Shown here: in pieces, positions 56,626 through 64,000 of the stretch
How the letters are laid out: every line of letters begins with the position of its first letter
Position numbering within the stretch: position 1 is the stretch's first letter
DNA from: Orychophragmus violaceus
Lineage: Eukaryota; Streptophyta; Magnoliopsida; Brassicales; Brassicaceae
Assembly: GCA_030180135.1 (NCBI GenBank)
Contig: CM058234.1
Coordinates: forward strand, 4,340,001 to 4,404,000
Reading direction: 5' to 3'
Length of the DNA: 64,000 nucleotides
Notes under the pieces: generated by a model
Database searches by the model: none
Told to the model about the DNA's origin: nothing
What the model saw: only the letters and a program-made list of their open reading frames with translations
Made by a program: the position numbers and the translations under genes

Positions 56626-58386
56626 ATGCATCGTCGCCTGTCAGCTGGAGAGAAAGGAAAGGCCATGGCTAACCCCTTGACCCCACCCCGTGCCTCCAAA
56701 GTTATTGTACCTCCCTTTGACAACTCTGAACTCCTCAAGCGCCATGCTCTAACCCTAGTGGGAAGAATCACCAACCCAAAATTCCAGCGTATGTGGTCTC
56801 TCCTCTCTTTCTTCCCGGACCACTGGAAGGTCTCCACCCCACCTGTTGGAGCTGACCTGGGACAAGGTTTATTCCAATACCAGTTTAGCTCTGAAGAAGA
56901 CCTTCAAAAGGTTCTGGACAACAGACCTTACCATTATGCTCACTGGATGGTTCTCCTCGAGAGATGGGAACCAACCACTAGGAGATCCTTCCCCTCAAAA
57001 ATCCCCTTTTGGATCCAAGTCCAAGGGATACCTATCCATCTTTGGTCTGACCAAACACTGAAAAGTATTGCTGATAATATTGGTCACTTTGAGTCATGCG
57101 ATATCACACTCAAAGCAGCAAGAATGCGAGTTACTATTGATGGACTCCAACCTCTCATAATGTCCACTCTAGTGGAGTTTGATACAGGTGATGTAGTGGA
57201 GGCTCATCTGGTGTATGAAAAACTGGAGAAGTACTGCTCATCGTGTTATAAGCTGGATCATGAATCCACAGATTGTAGGGCTCTATCCTCAGGCCATGAG
57301 ACCACTGGTACTAAAGAAAGTATACCGCAACCCAAGTCCACGAAAAGAAATAGTCGACCCAGAGACTTTCCTGTGAAGGAAACCTCTAGAACTGGCTCAG
57401 CAAGACCGACCTCCTCCAATCTATCCAGAAGCTCCCATGACCAGCACTTCAAAGGATACGCAAACCACTATAAGTTTGCCCCAGCAGAACCCTCTCGCTA
57501 CTCTCATCATGATAATCTCCACCGTGGAAATCTCAGATACCACAAAGACTCCCACAGAAGAAACTTGCCTCCCCCAAAAGAGTCCTCAAGATACAAGGGT
57601 AATGCTTACTCTAACCACAGCCTCGCCTCCCCCAGGGACAGAGAAGGCAATGATAAACATGAATGGATTGCTAAGAGGAGGATCCCAGCATCTGAAAGAC
57701 TGGGTGAACCAGCTCAACCTGAAACCTCCTCCCCTAGAGCAAGGAGACCCCCCCTGGATAATGAACCCTCTCCACAACCAGAAGAGGAAAACATGATCCC
57801 CCAGCAGGCTATTGAATCAGCTATGAATGATCTACGCGATGTAATGATCCAATATGCTAACTGTGCTGACCCCACTGAAAGTGCTGCTAGGAAAGAAAGG
57901 GTGAGAATTGCAGAGGAGCAAGGACAGTTTGAGGAAACAGCTATCCAAATGGCCCGAGCTTCCTTACCTTTAAGCTCCCCTACTCAGCAGGAGCAACCAA
58001 TTGAACCAGCTTCTCAGACAAGAATCCCGGTGGCCCTACGACTGGGACCCTCCCCTGAACCCATCTTTAAACGTAAACCTGGAAGACCACCAGGGAAAAA
58101 ACTGATGGAGAATAATGATGTTGCTCCTACTGCCCCTCCTAAACCTCGCAAAAGGAAAGTCAACAGCATCAAACCATCACCTAGGAAGAGGACTAACAAA
58201 GGACCTCCTAAAAGATCTGGACCAACTGGCTTACCAGTCCCCTCAAGTGCTGATCCTAACATGGCTTCAGGTCAAAGAAGAAGCGCCTCTGACCCAATCA
58301 TCTCCAGCAACCTCCCGAGGATAATCCCAGCCTCCTCATCAAGGAGAAAGATGGATTTTCACAATCCATCAACTCCTCTTCCTTAA
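56626..58386 (+). CDS. LINE-B ORF1: DUF4283 and zinc-knuckle protein
   Basis: A 586-residue open frame with the same plan as LINE-A ORF1. DUF4283 comes first (LTLVGRITNPKFQ, FQYQFSSEEDLQKVL, HWMVLLERWEP, PFWIQVQGIPIHLW). The zinc knuckle CSSCYKLDHESTDC (CX2CX4HX4C) lies near residue 205. A long Pro/Ser/Arg-rich tail contains an AT-hook-like KRKPGRPPGKK. It ends with MDFHNPSTPLP and TAA. An upstream tract of C-rich 5' UTR precedes the ATG; MHRRLSAGEKGKAMA parallels the MAHRLSRQEKGKWVA start of LINE-A, supporting this start region. Confidence 0.9.
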   Translation: MHRRLSAGEKGKAMANPLTPPRASKVIVPPFDNSELLKRHALTLVGRITNPKFQRMWSLLSFFPDHWKVSTPPVGADLGQGLFQYQFSSEEDLQKVLDNRPYHYAHWMVLLERWEPTTRRSFPSKIPFWIQVQGIPIHLWSDQTLKSIADNIGHFESCDITLKAARMRVTIDGLQPLIMSTLVEFDTGDVVEAHLVYEKLEKYCSSCYKLDHESTDCRALSSGHETTGTKESIPQPKSTKRNSRPRDFPVKETSRTGSARPTSSNLSRSSHDQHFKGYANHYKFAPAEPSRYSHHDNLHRGNLRYHKDSHRRNLPPPKESSRYKGNAYSNHSLASPRDREGNDKHEWIAKRRIPASERLGEPAQPETSSPRARRPPLDNEPSPQPEEENMIPQQAIESAMNDLRDVMIQYANCADPTESAARKERVRIAEEQGQFEETAIQMARASLPLSSPTQQEQPIEPASQTRIPVALRLGPSPEPIFKRKPGRPPGKKLMENNDVAPTAPPKPRKRKVNSIKPSPRKRTNKGPPKRSGPTGLPVPSSADPNMASGQRRSASDPIISSNLPRIIPASSSRRKMDFHNPSTPLP

Positions 58387-58448
58387 AGCTTCTGTGCTGG
58401 AACTGTCAAGGGCTGGGGAACCCCTCGACAGTTCGTCGTCTCCGTGAG

Positions 58449-61400
58449 ATGAACCGTAAAATTAAACCAGACATCATTTTCCTCTCTGAGACAAAAAACC
58501 CCAATGAAGTGGTCCTCAAGAAGCTGGAAGAACTACAATTTGACCACCACTTCTTAATTCCTCCACTAAGACCAGCCGCAGGTGGGCTCATTCTGCTGTG
58601 GAAACAAGGAATAGAACTAGAAGTGTTAAACTCATGTAACAGTTTCATTGACACCAAAATCAAGTATGAAGGAAAGTTCTTCTATTCTACTTTTGTATAT
58701 GGAGATACAGATCATAACCTCAGGAAACAACAATGGGAAACGCTTACATGTACTGCTACCCTCAGACAAGCTCCTTGGTTCCTCTCAGGAGACTTCAATG
58801 ACATCCTAGACAACACTGAAAAAGAGGGTGGCACAATAAGACCTGAGAGCTCATTTGGTACCTTTCGATCATTCCTTTCTGAAAATGATCTCTATGATCT
58901 GCAACATGTTGGTGATAAGCTGTCTTGGAGAGGTGTCCGTAATGATCAGATTGTAAGATGCAGACTTGACAGAGCTCTTTCAAACAGTGACTGGTCAGAA
59001 TTGTATCCGGCAGCCACCTGTGAGTATTTGAGCCTTGAAGCTTCAGACCATAGACCCATTGTCACCTTCCTGGACCCTACAAAGAAAAAGAAAAAAGGAA
59101 TCTTCAGATATGATAGAAGACTTAAGGAAAATGAGGAAGTAACTGCTCTGATAGCAAAAATCTGGTCTGAGAATGAACATCTCCAAGTCAAACAAAAGAT
59201 TGATGAAGTTAGAAAGGGACTCATACTTTGGAGCAAAGTAAAACACCAGAATAGTCAAAAGAAGATTGAAGAGCTAAAGCAGAAATTAGAAGAAAATCTC
59301 CAAAGTAACACCTATGATCCTGACCTGACCAAAATGATCTCGGAAGAACTGGAAAAGGCCTATAAGGAGGAAGAGGCTTTCTGGCATCAACGTAGCAGAC
59401 AACTCTGGCTCCAACTGGGAGACCGTAATACAGGCTACTTCCATGCTGCTACAAAAAAGAGAATGGCCATCAATAAGTTAGCAGTCCTAGAAGATGCAAA
59501 TGGCAATCCAGTTTTCACAGAAGAGGAATTCACAACTACCATATCTAACTACTACAGAAACCTGTTCACAGCTCAACCCTCTTCAGAGCCCGAGACCCTT
59601 AGAATTGTCAATAATGCAATTAAACCAGTCATCACGGAGGAGATTAATGAAAAGCTGATCAAAGAACCTGATGATACGGAAATCCGTGAGGCTATGTTCT
59701 CCATCCATCCAGACAAAGCCCCTGGTCCTGATGGATTTTCAGCAAGCTTCTTCCAAACCAACTGGAGCATTGTAGGAGGAGATATTATCAAAGAAACCAA
59801 GGATTTCTTCAATACTGGAAGAATGCAAAAGTCATCAAATGATACCTTGGTACGACTTATCCCAAAGGTGACTGGAGCGAGGAAGGTGGCTGATTTCAGA
59901 CCCATTGCCCTGTGCAATGTCATCTATAAACTCATCTCCAAGATACTTACAAGCAGGCTCCAACCTATCCTGCACACTTTGATTGCAGAGAACCAATCAG
60001 CTTTTGTGCCAAAAAGAGCTATTACAGATAACGTGCTTATCACTCATGAGATGCTACACTACCTAAAGAACTCTAAAGCTGAAAAAAGATGTTCTATGGC
60101 AGTGAAAACTGACATGAGCAAGGCTTATGACAGACTAGAGTGGCCATTCATCAAAGCAGTTTTCAACAGATTGGGATTCCATGACAAATGGACTAACTGG
60201 ATAATGCAGTGTATTCAAACAGTCAACTACTCTTTCATTGTCAATGGATCAGCTAAAGGAAAAGTTAATCCTACCAGAGGGATAAGACAGGGAGATCCCC
60301 TCTCACCTTATGTGTTTATCCTCTGCAGTGAAATCCTATCAGGTATGTGCACCAAAGCAAAAGAGACAGGCAGACTCAAAGGTATCAAAATTGCTAGGGG
60401 AAGTCCAAGCATCAACCATTTGTTGTTTGCAGATGACACCATGTTTTTCTGCAGTACAAGCAAAAACAGTTGTCTGAAACTCAAGCAGATCCTTTATGAT
60501 TATGAAACAATCTCAGGCCAGCAAATAAACTGTTCTAAATCCTCTATTACCTTCTCCAAAAAGACCCCAACACCAACCCGGGAGCTAGCTAAACAAATCC
60601 TAGGAATTGAGAAGGAAGGGGGAGTAGGAAAGTACCTTGGACTCCCTGAGCACTTTGGACGCAAGAAGAAAGACCTATTCTCTGCTATAATAGACAAAAT
60701 CAGACAAAGAGCAGTTAGCTGGTCCAACCGCTTTCTCTCAGCTGCTGGTAAAATGGTAATGCTGAAGAGTGTACTTGCTTCAATGCCCTCATACGCTATG
60801 TCATGCTTTCTGCTTCCTCACTCCCTACACAAAAGAATACAGTCAGCTCTCACAAGGTTTTGGTGGGATAAAACAAGTGAAAAAAAGAGTATGTGCTGGA
60901 TATCATGGAGCAAAATGGCAAAACCAAAAGGAATGGGAGGTCTAGGATTCAAAGACATACACAGCTTCAATGTAGCTCTCCTTGCAAAGATAGCTTGGAG
61001 AATCACCAACAACCCTGAGAGTCTTCTGGCAAGAACTCTAACTGGGAAGTACTGCTCTTACACAAGCTTTATGACATGCCAGGCCCCAAACTCAGCTTCC
61101 CATGGATGGAGAAGCATCCTGGCTGGCCGTGATCTCCTTGCTGAAAACCTAGGCTGGATTGTTGGCAATGGTCAAAGCATTGAAGTCTGGTCAACCCCAT
61201 GGCTCTCTACGGCAAAGAAGCTCCAACCCACTGGACCTGCCCCTGAAAATAGCCAACACCTCCTAGTTTCAGACCTTTTCCTTCCAAACTCAAGCAACTG
61301 GGACGTCACTAAAATAGAAGAAATCTTACCCTTTTGGAAAGATGACATCCTAAAGCTGCAACCAAGTGTTTGTGGATCCCCAGACCAAGTCAGATGGCTT

Positions 61401-62426
61401 GGCCACCCCTCAGGAGAATACTCCACCAAGTCTGGTTACATAGAAGCCTCTAAACTGAACCTCCAAGCTCCAGTTCCTACAGAAGCCAATGTTAATTGGA
61501 ATCAACAAGTCTGGAGTCTCAAAACAGCACCAAAAATAAAATCTTTCCTATGGAAAGCTTTAAAAGGTGCATTACCAGTGGAAGAAAACCTAGTGGCCAG
61601 AGGCATTACCTTCAATTCTAGCTGTTGCAGATGTGGTGAATCAGAGACAACCTTACATCTCTTGTTTCACTGCAACTATGCAATAGACATATGGAATTCT
61701 ATCCCAGCTGTAAGCAATTTCGATCCCAGGCTAATTACTTCCGTTAGTGAAGGAATCCAAAAAGCATCTGAACTCTTAATCCTACCCCCTATTGGAATTG
61801 ACGCTAAATCCCTATTTCCCTGGATACTTTGGAACATTTGGATCTCTAGGAATAAGAAGATCTTTGAAAATCGCTCTTACTCTCCGGCCGATATCACCAT
61901 CAAAGTCTTGATAGACGCCAGGGAATGGACGAATTCCCAACTGGAAACTCTTGCCCGAAAGAAACCGTATCAAGCTGAACAGAGCACTTCCTCAACCCGA
62001 CACCAAGAACCTATTACAACGGTCTCAACAGATGCGTCTTGGCTAGCGAACAGAAGATTAGCTGGATTCTCCTGGTACTTCCACCAATCGGAAGACTGCA
62101 ATCTATCAGCTTCAACCACCGGTACTAACATCGCCTCAGCCCTCATCGCGGAAGCCCTAGCAATCCGATTGGCGACCATTACAGCTCTTCAACAGGGCAT
62201 AAGAAGACTCGAGGTCCGAACGGACTCCCTTCAAATTGCATCATCCTTCAACAAACATACTCCGATCACTGAGATCCAGAGTATCTTGAACGATCTAGCA
62301 CTCCTATCTCTTTCCTTTGATTTTTTCTCTGTATCTTTCATCAAACGTTCTGAGAATGTTGTAGCAGACCAGATGGCAAAATTGGCTCTTAGTGGGCTAA
62401 TTTTATCTCTGGGCCCTGAGTTTTAG
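58449..62426 (+). CDS. LINE-B ORF2: endonuclease, reverse transcriptase and RNase H
   Basis: 1,325 residues are open from the first ATG. Domains in order: endonuclease (SGDFNDILDNTEKEGG, ASDHRPI), reverse transcriptase (FRPIALCNVIYKLISKIL, GIRQGDPLSPYVF, FADDTMFFC), a zf-RVT zinc block (CCRCGESETTLHLLFHC) and an RVT_3 RNase H (STDASWLANRR, IAEALAIRL). The conserved CWNCQGLG start of the endonuclease is encoded at about 58395-58418, upstream of this ATG and in frame. The frame is continuous back into ORF1, so the true product probably starts upstream by reinitiation or frameshifting around the ORF1 stop at 58384-58386. Confidence 0.93.
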   Translation: MNRKIKPDIIFLSETKNPNEVVLKKLEELQFDHHFLIPPLRPAAGGLILLWKQGIELEVLNSCNSFIDTKIKYEGKFFYSTFVYGDTDHNLRKQQWETLTCTATLRQAPWFLSGDFNDILDNTEKEGGTIRPESSFGTFRSFLSENDLYDLQHVGDKLSWRGVRNDQIVRCRLDRALSNSDWSELYPAATCEYLSLEASDHRPIVTFLDPTKKKKKGIFRYDRRLKENEEVTALIAKIWSENEHLQVKQKIDEVRKGLILWSKVKHQNSQKKIEELKQKLEENLQSNTYDPDLTKMISEELEKAYKEEEAFWHQRSRQLWLQLGDRNTGYFHAATKKRMAINKLAVLEDANGNPVFTEEEFTTTISNYYRNLFTAQPSSEPETLRIVNNAIKPVITEEINEKLIKEPDDTEIREAMFSIHPDKAPGPDGFSASFFQTNWSIVGGDIIKETKDFFNTGRMQKSSNDTLVRLIPKVTGARKVADFRPIALCNVIYKLISKILTSRLQPILHTLIAENQSAFVPKRAITDNVLITHEMLHYLKNSKAEKRCSMAVKTDMSKAYDRLEWPFIKAVFNRLGFHDKWTNWIMQCIQTVNYSFIVNGSAKGKVNPTRGIRQGDPLSPYVFILCSEILSGMCTKAKETGRLKGIKIARGSPSINHLLFADDTMFFCSTSKNSCLKLKQILYDYETISGQQINCSKSSITFSKKTPTPTRELAKQILGIEKEGGVGKYLGLPEHFGRKKKDLFSAIIDKIRQRAVSWSNRFLSAAGKMVMLKSVLASMPSYAMSCFLLPHSLHKRIQSALTRFWWDKTSEKKSMCWISWSKMAKPKGMGGLGFKDIHSFNVALLAKIAWRITNNPESLLARTLTGKYCSYTSFMTCQAPNSASHGWRSILAGRDLLAENLGWIVGNGQSIEVWSTPWLSTAKKLQPTGPAPENSQHLLVSDLFLPNSSNWDVTKIEEILPFWKDDILKLQPSVCGSPDQVRWLGHPSGEYSTKSGYIEASKLNLQAPVPTEANVNWNQQVWSLKTAPKIKSFLWKALKGALPVEENLVARGITFNSSCCRCGESETTLHLLFHCNYAIDIWNSIPAVSNFDPRLITSVSEGIQKASELLILPPIGIDAKSLFPWILWNIWISRNKKIFENRSYSPADITIKVLIDAREWTNSQLETLARKKPYQAEQSTSSTRHQEPITTVSTDASWLANRRLAGFSWYFHQSEDCNLSASTTGTNIASALIAEALAIRLATITALQQGIRRLEVRTDSLQIASSFNKHTPITEIQSILNDLALLSLSFDFFSVSFIKRSENVVADQMAKLALSGLILSLGPEF

Positions 62427-62477
62427 TTAATGGAAAAATGCAGCTTGTCAAAAAAAAAAAAGATAATGTTTTTATTG

Positions 62478-63057
62478 CGTCAATCTTCTTGATAAAACTA
62501 TTTTCCTTGCATATATTCTTCCAAGCAACGCCATAAATTTGTTATATGATAAAAATATTTCCCTTGCATATATTCTTTTAAGATTGTTTGTACTTGTAGT
62601 TGCTTTTAATTTGTTAAATACAAATGCACATATTAAATATCGCCATAAATTACAGACATGTTTTATAGCAGTTATAGTTGAGGAATCTCTGTATGCTCAC
62701 TTCAAGGCATCATCATCAAACGTCCGACAATATCTCCATTCATCAGACACATGTTCTTATGCATTAGTACATGGGCTTATGTAATGAATACGGTCGTTTT
62801 TTATGTGCCCAGTGATGTGTTGTTTGTCACGGATTGTTGTCTGGTTTTTGTGGGAAGATTGTTGAAACAATTCGGTTGTATAGCAATATTATTGATGATC
62901 TACGTCTTTCTTAAAACTAGAGAACAAATCCAGAATGTCCAGTTTGTGTTGAAGCCCATATCGAAAAAACAATGTGATATGGTAGTGATCCAAAATTAAA
63001 CAAAGTCCAAAATGAATATATTCCATCCTGAGAACAAGAATATAACATATACTACTC
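62478..63057. other. Intergenic DNA without a recognised gene
   Basis: AT-rich. The phrase ttgcatatattctt recurs near 62510 and 62565, next to repeated cgccataaatt words. No gene was supported. Confidence 0.4.
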
Positions 63058-63169
63058 AGTGCCATCAATGAGATGGTGAATGAAAAAGATACACATTTGC
63101 TGAGGAGATATAGTAGCACTAACCTGTAAATTTGGATGGTCCAGAATGTTTAGTTGTTGAAGGGAACCT
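63058..63169 (-). pseudogene. Partial duplicate of PIG-L exon 4, distal part
   Basis: This stretch matches 17945-18053 of the PIG-L gene nearly base for base, including the intron 4 acceptor side, the exon 4 end with the splice donor (ctaacctgtaaatttgga) and the start of LQQLKILDHPNLQ. It stops at gggaacc, where a foldback insertion begins. Confidence 0.9.
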
Positions 63170-63323
63170 GTTGCCAGTAGGAGACAAACGAACAGCCATA
63201 TACATATATTATATCGGATGTAATGCAGGTTCACTTCTTTTTTTGAACTGAAAAAGAAGAAAGAAACTTGCATCACATTCGATATAATATATATGGATGT
63301 TCGTTTGTCTGCTGCTGACAATA
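63169..63323. repeat. Long imperfect foldback (hairpin), arms about 75 bp
   Basis: The left arm, 63169-63246, contains agacaaacgaacagccatat and gatgtaatgcaggtt. The right arm, 63251-63323, inverted, reads agacaaacgaacatccatat and aatgtgatgcaagtt. Only a few mismatches and one 4-base bulge separate them, and the loop is only a few bases. It lies inside the 401-bp insertion that splits the PIG-L duplicate. It could be a foldback transposon remnant or a small-RNA-type hairpin. Confidence 0.85.
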
Positions 63324-63569
63324 ACGGCTCGTGATTGATGATAGTGATATGTTGTTGTTAGTTTACTTAACGTTGCCATCAGTGTCTAACTGCAGTACAA
63401 TTTTTTGACCGCTGATTTATTCAGTTATAAACATAGGTTGGATGTTAACGACAACATAAATGAATAACAACTTGCAACCGCTAGCGATTAGTAAACGAAC
63501 ATAGTTTATATATTGTCAAACAGGCTCTTCACTGCAGTAATAGATCCCATCTTTGACAAATTGGATTTA

Positions 63570-63631
63570 CCCTGAGCACTGCACAAGCCCAATGCAGCTC
63601 ATCTTTCCTAATGCTTCTCATACCATCGGCC
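63570..63631 (-). pseudogene. Partial duplicate of PIG-L exon 4, proximal part
   Basis: Continues the duplicate after the insertion: cctgagcactgcacaagc to taccatcggc matches 18052-18112 with two or three changes. It then jumps to ccaaattattgggtcaggtc, which resembles the PIG-L upstream region near 19128-19150. Exons 1-3 and their introns are therefore deleted. A further match to the upstream region (attaggacc, cccgacaga) lies near 63853-63888. Confidence 0.85.
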
Positions 63632-64000
63632 CAAATTATTGGGTCAGGTCAAGGTATTTCCCTTTGTTGAAAGATCATGGAAAATTAAGATTATGGGAAA
63701 ATGTTTAGTTCAGTGAAATATAAAATTACTTTATTTCCGATTTTAAGCAAATTCTGTTATTTTTGTTTAGTTCAGAAACGGAATAATATCGTATAAATGA
63801 TGAGTTTGCACGAGTTTAGCTAAGAAAATACTTTACTTTATTTAATTTCCATTAGGACCATAAAGTATAAAAAAAATTCCCGACAGATTAAACTGCGTTC
63901 ACGTTACTTATGCTCCCCACCTTATTATATACAAACTACCTTTTGTTATTATTCATTCAGATCAAGCTTTTTTCAATTCACCAAAACACGATAACATGCA
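63632..64000. other. Decayed duplicate of the PIG-L upstream region
   Basis: No gene. Short words shared with 19128-19230 (attgggt-aggt-aag, ccattaggacc, cccgacaga) indicate that it descends from the same duplication. The duplicated promoter has lost the first coding exon. Confidence 0.5.

Larger units (their letters stand above)
56186..62460 (+). mobile_element. Full-length L1-type LINE retrotransposon (LINE-B)
   Basis: The flanks carry an identical 17-bp duplication, AGATAATGTTTTTATTG, at 56169-56185 and 62461-62477. The element is 6,275 bp with a 5' UTR of about 440 bp, ORF1, ORF2 and a poly(A) of about 12 bases ending at 62460. Both ORFs are open. It differs clearly from LINE-A in protein sequence, so it belongs to another lineage. 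A perfect duplication and intact ORFs point to a recent insertion. Confidence 0.95.

Overview
The window reads as plant nuclear DNA, most likely Brassicaceae: AT-rich, intron-rich genes and many plant-type transposons. Three host genes (an OPA3-like gene, a two-exon-start to nine-exon organellar phenylalanyl-tRNA synthetase, and a PIG-L-type de-N-acetylase) have the order and orientation I recall for the Arabidopsis thaliana chromosome 3 block around AT3G58150-AT3G58140-AT3G58130. The species cannot be fixed from sequence alone. Exon structures were built by hand from reading frame, GT/AG borders and phase.

Layout. 1-4.0 kb: nested Copia remnants with palindromic tandem repeats, abutting a broken neprosin-domain fragment. 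5.1-5.5 kb: a small inverted-repeat element. 6.2-10.5 kb: OPA3-like gene and PheRS gene, both on +. 10.6-16.9 kb: a full-length L1-type LINE on -, with both ORFs open and a short target-site duplication. 17.1-18.8 kb: PIG-L-type gene on -. 19.3-21.5 kb: decayed Copia whose short LTR holds a hAT-type MITE. 22.2-26.8 kb: two tandem copies of an unrecognised gene, both damaged, the first carrying two Helitrons and a repeat called X here.

27,057-52,292: a candidate giant Helitron on the - strand (about 25.2 kb), with TC and CTAG termini, a 3' hairpin and an A/T insertion site. Inside, on the - strand, are an open 13-exon Rep/helicase gene (about 1,715 aa), one open RPA1-like gene (about 533 aa), two damaged RPA1-like copies and captured host exons including a chloroplast TypA/BipA fragment. 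Rep would nick and join, the PIF1-like helicase would unwind, and the RPA-like protein would coat single-stranded DNA.

52.3-56.1 kb: a second copy of repeat X with a MITE inside, an F-box pseudogene with a (GA)n tract, and another Helitron 3' end. 56.2-62.5 kb: a second full-length LINE on + with a perfect 17-bp target-site duplication. 62.5-64 kb: a broken partial duplicate of the PIG-L gene interrupted by a long foldback.
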